From: an uncultured Chitinophagaceae bacterium
GTDB lineage: Bacteria; Bacteroidota; Bacteroidia; Chitinophagales; Chitinophagaceae
Reading direction: 5' to 3'
Assembly (NCBI GenBank): GCA_937897585.1
Contig: CALCNY010000288.1
Coordinates: 1 to 7,312, forward strand
DNA: 7,312 nt
The notes beneath the pieces were generated by a model. It had not been told where the DNA came from. It worked only from the letters and a program-made list of their open reading frames with translations, and did no database searches. A program made the position numbers and the translations under genes. Position 1 is the stretch's first letter. Each line of letters starts with the position of its first letter. This document shows, piece by piece, positions 1-5,433 of this stretch.

Positions 1-37
1 AGACTATATGCTTTTCATTAGAAAAATGCATTTACCT

Positions 38-80
38 GGGTCAATCAAATTGTTGTCATCTGTTATACTTTGGTTGATTC
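38..80. repeat. Imperfect inverted repeat upstream of era
   Basis: TCAATCAAA (41-49) and TTTGGTTGA (69-77) are inverted copies with one mismatch that becomes a G-U pair in RNA. G-C and G-U pairs extend the stem to 38/80. The loop is about 19 nt. It may be an operator, a transcript hairpin from an upstream gene, or chance in AT-rich DNA. Otherwise positions 1-185 hold nothing I can support. Confidence 0.35.
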
Positions 81-167
81 AAAATAGAACTCAAAATCAG
101 TCGGCATTTTTATTTTAGATATTTCACGATTTGAGGAAATGCATGCTAAAAACCATTAAATTTAAGA

Positions 168-175
168 TAGCTTTG
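168..175 (+). promoter_or_regulatory. Possible Bacteroidota -7 box for era
   Basis: TAGCTTTG matches the Bacteroidota -7 consensus TAnnTTTG exactly. No TTTG stands at the usual 19-21 bp upstream; the nearest (130-133) is about 34 bp away. If used, transcription would start almost at the ATG (186), giving a nearly leaderless message. The support is the motif alone. Confidence 0.25.
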
Positions 176-185
176 CATTTCTAAG

Positions 186-1055
186 ATGAAAGCAGGATTT
201 GTAAATATTTTCGGAAAGCCTAATGCAGGTAAAAGCACTTTGCTAAATGCCATAATGGGTGAGAAGATGGCTATTGTTTCACATAAGGTGCAAACAACCC
301 GTCATAGGATTAAAGCCATTCTAAACGAGAAAGACTATCAAATAATCTTTTCAGACACTCCGGGCATCATCGAACCTAAATACAAACTTCACGAAAAAAT
401 GATGCAGGCGGTTAAAGGAAGTTTGGAAGATGCAGACCTGGCGTTGTTGATGGTAGATTCAAAAGAAAATCCTGAAGAGTCAGATACCATTTTTCAAGCC
501 TTACATTTGAAAGTTCCGGCAATTATTGTATTAAACAAGGCAGATGCGGAGAAAAAGGAAATGTCTATAACTGAACTCAAAGCTTTTTTTTCACAGAAAT
601 CTTATTGTAAAGAAATTGTGGTGTTGTCTGCACTTCACAAAACAGGCATAAAAGAACTCATCACTTCAATATTATCTTATTTACCGGACGGGCAACCTTT
701 TTTTGAAGGCGATGATTTGAGTGATTTGCCAACCAAGTTTTTTGTAAGTGAACTGATCAGAGAAAAAATATTCGAATTGTTTCAAGAGGAATTGCCTTAC
801 CATAGCGCAGTGTTAATCAGAGAATTCAAGGAAAAAACAACATTGATTAAAATTACGGCCGACATTATCGTGCAGCGCGAAACCCAAAAAGGGATCATCA
901 TCGGGGAAGGCGGTAGCATGATAAAAAAACTCGGCACTTTAGCGAGAAAGGATATTGAAGCGTTTTTAGGAGCTAAAGTATTTCTTGAGTTGTTTGTGAA
1001 AGTAAGAGCGAAATGGAGAGATAATGAGAATTTTTTGAAGGAATATGGTTACTAA
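186..1055 (+). CDS. era: GTPase Era, ribosome (30S) assembly factor
   Basis: Era is a cytosolic GTPase that binds the 3' end of 16S rRNA and helps mature the 30S subunit. The 289-residue length is normal for the family. Visible motifs are the P-loop GKPNAGKST (10-18), the switch region with TTRHR (37-41), DTPG (57-60), NKAD (117-120) and the G5 SAL (148-150). The C-terminal KH RNA-binding domain (about 200-285) carries IIGEGGSMIKKLG with GEGG at 240-243. ATG 186 is the first start after an in-frame TAG at 168-170, and the N-terminus MKAGFVNIFGKPN matches the family. No Shine-Dalgarno sequence is present, as expected in Bacteroidota. It lies upstream of der on the same strand, but the repeat-filled 195-bp gap and a possible -7 box before der suggest separate transcription is possible. 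Nothing in the protein looks damaged. Confidence 0.98.
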   Translation: MKAGFVNIFGKPNAGKSTLLNAIMGEKMAIVSHKVQTTRHRIKAILNEKDYQIIFSDTPGIIEPKYKLHEKMMQAVKGSLEDADLALLMVDSKENPEESDTIFQALHLKVPAIIVLNKADAEKKEMSITELKAFFSQKSYCKEIVVLSALHKTGIKELITSILSYLPDGQPFFEGDDLSDLPTKFFVSELIREKIFELFQEELPYHSAVLIREFKEKTTLIKITADIIVQRETQKGIIIGEGGSMIKKLGTLARKDIEAFLGAKVFLELFVKVRAKWRDNENFLKEYGY

Positions 1056-1082
1056 GCCCCCTCAATCCCCCAAAGGGGGAAG
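1056..1082. repeat. CCCCC/GGGGG hairpin element after era (REP-like, possible weak terminator)
   Basis: Directly after the era stop, a CCCCC run (1057-1061) is followed by a hairpin TCCCCC-AAA-GGGGGA (1066-1080). The whole resembles the dispersed intergenic element I know from many Bacteroidota genomes, which may act as a REP-like sequence. A 6-bp GC stem could slow RNA polymerase, but no T-run follows, so it is not a standard intrinsic terminator. Confidence 0.6.
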
Positions 1083-1085
1083 TTG

Positions 1086-1129
1086 TTTGGGGTTTGGGGT
1101 TTGGCGTTTGTTTGTTTGGCGTTTGTTTG
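1086..1129. repeat. G/T-rich tandem repeats, including a perfect 15-bp duplication
   Basis: TTTGGGG occurs twice in tandem (1086-1099). Then a 15-bp unit TTTGGCGTTTGTTTG occurs twice without a mismatch (1100-1114 and 1115-1129). The tract contains only one C per unit and has strong strand asymmetry. Together with GGGGG at 1075-1079 it gives several closely spaced G runs. Confidence 0.85.
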
Positions 1130-1141
1130 TGTTGGGAGATT

Positions 1142-1165
1142 ATCCAGCATCCAGTATCCAGCATC
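1142..1165. repeat. Heptamer repeat ATCCAGY x3
   Basis: ATCCAGC, ATCCAGT and ATCCAGC follow one another (1142-1162), then a partial ATC. This is a tandem heptamer tract of a type often seen between genes in Bacteroidota. It has no coding meaning here. Confidence 0.8.
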
Positions 1166-1182
1166 TACAACAAGATCTAACA

Positions 1183-1220
1183 TTGAACCTTTTGAACATT
1201 CCAAACCTTTTGAACCTTTT
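1183..1220. repeat. CCTTTTGAAC repeat tract before der
   Basis: CCTTTTGAAC occurs at 1188-1197 and 1206-1215, with flanking partial copies TTGAAC (1183-1188) and CCTTTT (1215-1220). This is the third repeat type in the era-der gap. It supplies TTTG tetramers (1191-1194 and 1209-1212) near the possible der -7 box. Confidence 0.75.
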
Positions 1221-1221
1221 A

Positions 1222-1229
1222 TAATTTTG
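1222..1229 (+). promoter_or_regulatory. Possible Bacteroidota -7 box for der
   Basis: TAATTTTG fits TAnnTTTG exactly and stands 21 bp before the der ATG. TTTG tetramers lie 27 bp (1191-1194) and 9 bp (1209-1212) upstream, neither at the ideal 19-21 bp. If real, der has its own promoter set at the edge of the repeat tract. Confidence 0.35.
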
Positions 1230-1250
1230 ACTTTTTAATTTTTAATTACA

Positions 1251-2561
1251 ATGAGTTTTACAGTTGCCATAACGGGAAGGCCTAATGTCGGAAAGAGTAC
1301 ATTTTTCAATCGCATGCTCGAGCAGCGAAAAGCAATTGTTGATGATTTGAGTGGTGTTACCAGAGATCGTCAATATGGTGTTGCAGAGTGGGCGGGTAAA
1401 AGTTTTAATATTATTGATACAGGTGGTTTTGTGGCCAATAGTGATGATATTTTTGAAATCGAAATTGCCAAGCAAGTTAATATCGCCATCAGTGAAGCCG
1501 ATGCGATTATATTCATGGTTGATGCTTCTTCAGGGATTACCAATTTAGATGAATCCATGGCGGATTTATTGAGAAGAAGTCACAAGCCGGTTTACCTTGC
1601 CGTAAATAAAGTTGATAATCATGTTCGCTTAATGGAAGCCAGTGAATTTTACAGTCTGGGTTTTGAAAATATTTTCTTCTTATCATCCATAAGCGGAAGT
1701 GGAACGGGAGAGTTATTAGATGCTGTTATTTCAACAATGGATCCAGATGCTGATGCAATTGTAGAAGATGATGGGATTCCAAAATTTGCCATCATTGGGC
1801 AGCCTAATGTTGGGAAATCTTCATTGCTCAATTCGCTGATAGGTCAGGAGCGTACTATCGTAAGCGATATCGCCGGTACGACAAGAGATACTATTCATAC
1901 TCATTACAATTTATACAATAAAGAATTCATTCTGATTGATACAGCAGGTTTAAGAAAAAGAGCCAAAGTGCATGAAGATTTGGAATTCTATTCTGTCATC
2001 AGAGCTATTAAAGCTATGGATGAAGCGGATATATGCTTGTTGCTTTTAGATGCAGGCAAAGGAATAGGAGCGCAGGATTTGGCTATTTATTCTCTTGCAG
2101 TAAAAAAAGGCAAGGGTATTGTAGTCTTGGTTAACAAATGGGATTTAATTGAAAAGGAAACCAATACGGCCAGAGACTACGAAAAAGAATTGAGACAACG
2201 TTTGGCGCCATTTAATGATGTCCCGATTATTTTTATATCAGTTATTGAGAAGCAAAGAATTTTCAAATCAATTGAAGCAGCTCTTGAAGTGTATGAAAAT
2301 AAAAAGAAAAAAGTGGCTACGTCTAAATTGAATGAAGTGATGTTGAAAGCTGTAGAGCAGTATCATCCTCCTGTAGTAAGAGGTAATGCTATCAAGATTA
2401 AATATGTAACGCAATTGCCTACACATACACCGAGCTTTGCATTTTTCTGTAATTATCCCGATGATGTGAAAACGCCTTATAAGAATTATCTAGAAAATAA
2501 ATTGAGAGAGAGCTTTGATTTCAAAGGTGTACCGATAAGATTATTTTTTAGAAAAAAGTAA
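1251..2561 (+). CDS. der: GTPase Der (EngA), 50S ribosome assembly factor
   Basis: Der is the tandem-domain GTPase needed for assembly of the 50S ribosomal subunit. The 436-residue length is typical. G domain 1 shows GRPNVGKST (9-17), DTGG (56-59) and NKVD (119-122). G domain 2 shows GQPNVGKSS (183-191), TTRD (210-213), DTAG (230-233) and NKWD (295-298). A KH-like C-terminal domain (about 350-436) follows, ending in the usual PIRLFFRKK. The G5 elements read SSIS (145-148) and SVIEKQRIF in place of the common SA form; I regard this as ordinary variation. The acidic linker between the G domains (about 164-175) is also usual. ATG 1251 follows an AT-rich stretch without a Shine-Dalgarno sequence. 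The stop at 2559-2561 lies 5 bp from the stop of the convergent anti-sigma-like gene. Confidence 0.98.
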   Translation: MSFTVAITGRPNVGKSTFFNRMLEQRKAIVDDLSGVTRDRQYGVAEWAGKSFNIIDTGGFVANSDDIFEIEIAKQVNIAISEADAIIFMVDASSGITNLDESMADLLRRSHKPVYLAVNKVDNHVRLMEASEFYSLGFENIFFLSSISGSGTGELLDAVISTMDPDADAIVEDDGIPKFAIIGQPNVGKSSLLNSLIGQERTIVSDIAGTTRDTIHTHYNLYNKEFILIDTAGLRKRAKVHEDLEFYSVIRAIKAMDEADICLLLLDAGKGIGAQDLAIYSLAVKKGKGIVVLVNKWDLIEKETNTARDYEKELRQRLAPFNDVPIIFISVIEKQRIFKSIEAALEVYENKKKKVATSKLNEVMLKAVEQYHPPVVRGNAIKIKYVTQLPTHTPSFAFFCNYPDDVKTPYKNYLENKLRESFDFKGVPIRLFFRKK

Positions 2562-2566
2562 AATAG

Positions 2567-2914
2567 TTAGCCCATTTTTTTCATAACAAGATAACTGATG
2601 ATGAGTAATATTAAAATCAGTATCACTGCGAAGTATACCCAGTTTTGATTGGAAAAAATCTGATTTCTTTTTTTTCTTTTTTTGGCTTTGATTTCTTTCC
2701 TTAAACTAATGTTGAGTTGGTCAATAACATCAGGAATTATTTGTGTATCAACTTGCTCTAAACCTTCCATGGCTTCAGTCATAAATGGATCGGATTCCAT
2801 ATCGCTTTCCAGTTGATGACTTTCAGAATGGCTTAATTGTTCATTAAGATATTGCATCAGTTTTTCCTGATCAGTAACTTTTTGAGTTGATATATTTGAT
2901 TTGTTATTCTCCAT
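2567..2914 (-). CDS. Single-pass membrane protein, probable anti-sigma factor of the adjacent ECF sigma factor
   Basis: I chose ATG 2914 (115 aa, MENNKSN...); a TTG two codons upstream is less likely. This start lies inside the end of the sigma gene (11-nt overlap), so translation is probably coupled. The N-terminal part (about 15-55) has the pattern LMQYLNEQLS...DPFMTEAMEGLE. It resembles the short helical domain ('Y-L-x-x-x-L-S ... DPF-x-x-A-x-E-G') that in Bacteroidota often sits next to ECF sigma genes in anti-sigma or TonB-like proteins; this comes from memory, without a search. A very basic segment (KAKKRKKR, about 76-83) precedes one membrane helix (about 92-111), giving N-in topology. 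Only about four residues follow the helix, so there is no periplasmic sensor. No zinc-binding HxxxCxxC motif is seen. The anti-sigma role rests on position, the domain pattern and topology. Confidence 0.7.
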   Translation of the reverse strand: MENNKSNISTQKVTDQEKLMQYLNEQLSHSESHQLESDMESDPFMTEAMEGLEQVDTQIIPDVIDQLNISLRKEIKAKKRKKRNQIFSNQNWVYFAVILILILLIISYLVMKKMG

Positions 2915-3476
2915 TTTCAATCTGTTTTTCTAACATGATTTTCAAATTTCTTTTTCCATTCTGTATGTGACTTTTTACCTGCATCAAAGTATAACCAGTG
3001 GAAGTCGTAATTTCAAGATAACTTTTCTTTTGTAAGTAGAATAAAGTTATACATTGCTTTTGTTCTTCATTAAGTGTGATAATAGATTTTTCTAACAGAT
3101 TAAGGGTTTCTTCTTTCTGCAATAAAAGCTGCATATTCAAATCGTTTGCATCAGCAGCCAGTAAATTATCATTGATTTCATAATGAGATTTTTTTCTTCC
3201 TCTGAGTTCCAGCAAACAATGATTTTTGCCCACCATATACAACCAACTTTTGAAATAAGTGACTTTGTATTTTGAAAGTTCATGAATCACTTTTATGAAA
3301 ACCTGTTGTACCGCATCTTTAGCGTCATTTTCGTTTTTAAGATATTTCATGCAAAGTCCGAAGAGGAGTAGGGTATAGCGACTTAGCAGAATGCCTAGCC
3401 ATTCATTATTCTTATCTCTATAGAAATGCTCCAGTAATTCCTGGTCTGATTTATCAAGATGTTTTTCAGTAGCCAA
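2904..3476 (-). CDS. RNA polymerase ECF-type sigma-70 factor
   Basis: This is a small sigma factor of the extracytoplasmic-function type, which redirects RNA polymerase to a stress or envelope regulon. The 190-residue length is normal. Region 2 (about 28-97) includes LKNENDAKDAVQQVFIKV (46-63) and FKSWLYMVGKNHCLLELR (75-92). Region 4 (about 130-184) ends in a helix-turn-helix, with YLEITTSTGYTLMQVKSHI (153-171) followed by QNGKRNLKIML. The linker is short and there is no region 1.1 or 3. The start is TTG at 3476. No ATG, GTG or other TTG occurs upstream before an in-frame stop (3569-3567), and the first internal ATG (codon 43) would cut into region 2. The N-terminus MATEKHL also looks like related Bacteroidota sigma factors. 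It overlaps the downstream membrane protein gene. The 70 bp upstream show no convincing TTTG/TAnnTTTG promoter, so autoregulation or read-through from the upstream operon is possible. Confidence 0.93.
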   Translation of the reverse strand: MATEKHLDKSDQELLEHFYRDKNNEWLGILLSRYTLLLFGLCMKYLKNENDAKDAVQQVFIKVIHELSKYKVTYFKSWLYMVGKNHCLLELRGRKKSHYEINDNLLAADANDLNMQLLLQKEETLNLLEKSIITLNEEQKQCITLFYLQKKSYLEITTSTGYTLMQVKSHIQNGKRNLKIMLEKQIENGE

Positions 3477-3546
3477 TGATAAAAAATTTGCAGTGAGATG
3501 AATCCTTAGCCATTTTCCATAAAGGAATAATTTGCTTTTTAAATAA

Positions 3547-4008
3547 TTACACAGTCTTTGTTTTATTCAACATTGCAGGTTGATTGTTTTTGTCTTTTCC
3601 GGAATCTTTATTGTCGAAAAAAAGCATTTTCATGGCAATAACTATCATCAACATAGCGAAGGATTTTTTTACAAGTGTTTGAGGGATATTCATAGCGAAT
3701 TTGCTTCCTAAAAAACTGCCAACGACAAAACCTATAGCCAGAATAAAAACAATATTAAAATCTATATGCCCTTGTTTATAATAATTGATAACGCCTAAAA
3801 CACCAACAGGAAACATGATTAGCGCCAGAGAAGTACCTTGTGCATTGAGTTGAGAAAATCCTAGTATATATATCAACGCGGGAACAAGTACAACACCACC
3901 TCCAATACCTACCAAGCCGCCAAGCATTCCTGAAAACAGGCCAATAGCCAAAAGTATCAGCACTGTAGTTGTAGTAATTTCCATTTTGAATTTATTTTTA
4001 GTAGACAT
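3547..4008 (-). CDS. Half-length TauE/SafE-family membrane permease
   Basis: TauE/SafE proteins are membrane transporters, with members linked to export of sulfite, sulfoacetate or other small anions. This protein shows the family hallmark once: GLVGIGGGVVLVPAL (31-45), followed by QGTSLALIMFPVGVLGVINYYKQGHID (57-83). Membrane segments lie near 14-36, 38-50, 59-77, 86-105 and 114-131. At 153 residues it holds one repeat, where classical members of about 250 residues hold two. The C-terminal tail (132-153) is hydrophilic and Lys/Asn rich. Such single-repeat forms are known in Bacteroidota and presumably dimerise (inference). ATG 4008 starts 5 bp after the crcB stop, which points to the same operon; Met9 is an alternative start. 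The substrate cannot be read from sequence. Its place behind a fluoride channel gives only a loose hint of anion handling. Confidence 0.85.
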   Translation of the reverse strand: MSTKNKFKMEITTTTVLILLAIGLFSGMLGGLVGIGGGVVLVPALIYILGFSQLNAQGTSLALIMFPVGVLGVINYYKQGHIDFNIVFILAIGFVVGSFLGSKFAMNIPQTLVKKSFAMLMIVIAMKMLFFDNKDSGKDKNNQPAMLNKTKTV

Positions 4009-4013
4009 AAAAA

Positions 4014-4379
4014 TTATCCTGTGATTTTATAACCGATGAAGCAAGCCAGAATTCCCAATACAACACTCGAAGTAATATAAATCAATGATAGTGCATATTT
4101 TCCTTGCTGAAAGAGATTTAAGTTTTCAAGACTGAATGCTGAAAAAGTAGTGAAGCCACCACAAATTCCAGTTGCTAAAAAAACTTTCCAAGTATTGCTG
4201 AATTGGGTGTCTTTCATGCTTAAGCTGATGACGATTCCGATAACCAAACTACCGATAACATTTATTAAAAGTGTAGTCCAGAATAAATGGCCAGGTTTTA
4301 TGGTTTGAAATAAAAAATATCTCAAAGCAGAACCTAAAAAACCACCGGCACCAGCTAATAATAAATTTTTAATCATCAT
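4014..4379 (-). CDS. crcB: Fluoride ion channel CrcB (Fluc)
   Basis: CrcB/Fluc proteins are small dual-topology membrane channels that let fluoride leave the cell. The 121-residue length is normal for the family. Visible signatures are GGFLGSALRY (12-21), the TLLINVIGSLVIG helix with Asn40 (36-48), and GICGGFTTFSAFSLE (71-85), which holds the central Na+-site and phenylalanine residues of the family. Four membrane helices are evident (about 4-23, 34-54, 64-82, 95-118). Only one copy is present, as expected for a homodimer. The start ATG (4379-4377) overlaps the TGA of the upstream lipoprotein gene by 4 nt (ATGA), so translation is likely coupled; a second ATG follows directly. The gene sits fifth in a leftward operon. 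The upstream sequence is lipoprotein coding sequence, and I see no fluoride riboswitch next to it. Confidence 0.95.
   Translation of the reverse strand: MMIKNLLLAGAGGFLGSALRYFLFQTIKPGHLFWTTLLINVIGSLVIGIVISLSMKDTQFSNTWKVFLATGICGGFTTFSAFSLENLNLFQQGKYALSLIYITSSVVLGILACFIGYKITG
4376..4379 (-). other. ATGA start/stop overlap coupling the lipoprotein gene to crcB
   Basis: The crcB ATG (4379-4377) overlaps the TGA (4378-4376) of the preceding gene. With no Shine-Dalgarno sequence in sight, termination-reinitiation is a likely way for crcB to be translated. Confidence 0.7.
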
Positions 4380-4816
4380 GGATTCATTGGAAGGTTTCCA
4401 GAATAAGTGTATTTAAAATCAACGCCCCATTCATTATTTACTTTCACCACTTTAATCTCCATAGGCTTATTCATATAATCATTTGAATAATTGATAATCG
4501 TAGTGGAGTCATTAAGGTCTGTGAATTTATTGATGATGTAATCAGCCGCTTTATAATTCTTCTTTTTTTCATCAGTCATTCTATTGTAATATTCTTTATA
4601 CGCGGTAAACAATTGAATATTTTGAGTATCGGAAACGAGCAGGGAAGAGGCCGTTTCAAAATCACCATCAAGACTGGCTTTAATGAAAGTACGACCTGTT
4701 TCAAGTGCGTTGGTAGGTCGTTGTTTTTTTTCAGACTGGCATTGAGAGAAAGCAAATAAGACAGTAAGTAAAAAAAAGTATTTTATTTTTTGAATCATAT
4801 TTATGGCGTTAATCAT
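4376..4816 (-). CDS. Small lipoprotein with an NTF2-like/DUF4878-type domain
   Basis: This is a predicted lipoprotein of 146 residues. The N-terminal signal segment (IKYFFLLTVLFAFSQC) gives a lipobox with Cys26. If translation starts at the in-frame ATG 4798 (Met7), the lipidated Cys is residue 20; both starts are plausible. The mature part begins with a polar linker, then a helix (ALETGRTFIKASLDGDFETASSLL, about 38-61) of the type seen in DUF4878/NTF2-like proteins, in which a helix with a 'G-D/K-x-x-A' turn packs on a curved sheet. The C-terminus ends in strands (IKVVKVNNEWGVDFKYTY), again as in DUF4878. The family has no assigned reaction and probably binds a ligand or helps in the envelope. 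ATG 4816 lies 3 nt after the previous lipoprotein gene's stop, and the end overlaps crcB by 4 nt. It is probably a diverged paralogue of the upstream gene. Confidence 0.75.
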   Translation of the reverse strand: MINAINMIQKIKYFFLLTVLFAFSQCQSEKKQRPTNALETGRTFIKASLDGDFETASSLLVSDTQNIQLFTAYKEYYNRMTDEKKKNYKAADYIINKFTDLNDSTTIINYSNDYMNKPMEIKVVKVNNEWGVDFKYTYSGNLPMNP

Positions 4817-4819
4817 TTT

Positions 4820-5386
4820 TTATTTTTTCAATAATCTTTTTACAGAATCCAATTTTAAAAGACTTTTTCTGATGTCTTTTCTCATGGAGTCCATACCCAT
4901 TTTCTTTATTTCTTGTAAATCTATATCTTTTAATTCGTCCATAGATTTTGCAATGGAATCTGCGTTTTCAATGCCTTCGCTTTTCATTTTATCCATGCCC
5001 ATTTCCATCATGGAGTTTTTATCGAAAGCAACTTTCCATCCGTCTTTTTCTTTTTTCAAATAGAAATTAAGTGATTCGCCACCTTCTTTTGGTTTTACAT
5101 TAATGGTTGCTTTATCGCCTTCGATTTTAGCTTCACCAAATTCAACTTTGTTTTTGTCGTATTTGTTGGTTTCTGTTTTGCTGCTGTCCATCTTCATGCC
5201 CATTTCCATCATATCAAGCATTGACTTACTTTCTTCAGTACATAATTTTCTGGCTGCAGTAATATCCTTCTTCGCCATCGCATCAAAGAATTTTGAAAGA
5301 GTTGCCTGAGGATCGTTGGTTTCGTTTTTACAACTGGTAATGCTGATTAAGCACATACTCATTATTAGGAAAAAATAATTTTTCAT
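4820..5386 (-). CDS. Lipoprotein with DUF4878-like domain and methionine-rich repeats
   Basis: I chose ATG 5386 (188 aa), because MKNYFFLIMSMCLISITSC is a compact lipoprotein signal with Cys19. A TTG start at 5422 would add twelve unneeded residues. The domain at about 26-125 fits DUF4878/NTF2-like proteins: helix QATLSKFFDAMAKKDITAARKL (27-48), then strands around GEAKIEGDKATINVKP (84-99) and a closing GWKVAFDK (116-123). After this comes a charged helical tail (126-188). MMEMGM occurs twice (59-64 and 126-131) and a related MGMDSM once (163-168); the first two are encoded by identical 18-nt stretches. Met-rich motifs can bind Cu(I), but they may equally be plain helix faces. It lies 47 bp from the upstream lipoprotein gene and 3 nt from the next. 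Its function is unknown. Confidence 0.75.
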   Translation of the reverse strand: MKNYFFLIMSMCLISITSCKNETNDPQATLSKFFDAMAKKDITAARKLCTEESKSMLDMMEMGMKMDSSKTETNKYDKNKVEFGEAKIEGDKATINVKPKEGGESLNFYLKKEKDGWKVAFDKNSMMEMGMDKMKSEGIENADSIAKSMDELKDIDLQEIKKMGMDSMRKDIRKSLLKLDSVKRLLKK

Positions 5387-5433
5387 TTTTATAGTTTTAA
5401 TTGTCGAGGTTAATAATGGCAAAGTTGAGGAAA

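Noticed and set aside
1..31. Possible start of a leftward gene (ATG at 31-29 on the minus strand, open to the edge)
   Set aside because: Only ten codons are visible, with no family match, so it cannot be supported.
2..118. Open frame from the left edge on the plus strand (ATG at 8, stop at 116-118)
   Set aside because: It is only 36 codons from the ATG, shows no recognisable motif and may be chance. It could be the end of an upstream gene, but the window does not show enough.
1056..1100. Intrinsic terminator for era
   Set aside because: The 6-bp GC hairpin is real, but no T-run follows (the next bases are AGTTGTTTGGGG). I list it as a repeat with possible weak terminator action only.
973..1164. 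63-residue reading frame on the minus strand over the end of era and the repeats
   Set aside because: It is antisense to era and its sequence (KQTPNPKPQT..., PFGGLRG) is a translation of the repeat tracts. Such spurious proteins are typical over these repeats.
1086..1220. CRISPR array
   Set aside because: The repeats are 7-15 bp, of several types, and directly adjacent without spacers of even length. No cas gene is present.
3477..3546. Promoter for the sigma factor gene
   Set aside because: No TTTG/TAnnTTTG pair is present on the minus strand. The small inverted pieces (TTCC/GGAA, TCCTT/AAGGA) are too short to support a site.
4380..4470. Fluoride riboswitch before crcB
   Set aside because: The sequence upstream of crcB is the coding end of a lipoprotein gene with an ATGA overlap. 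I could not see the crcB-motif RNA pattern, and crcB lies inside an operon.
4803..5063. 86-residue plus-strand frame rich in Phe, Ser and Ile
   Set aside because: It is antisense to the DUF4878-like lipoprotein gene, and its composition is what the complement of Lys/Met/Glu-rich coding sequence gives.
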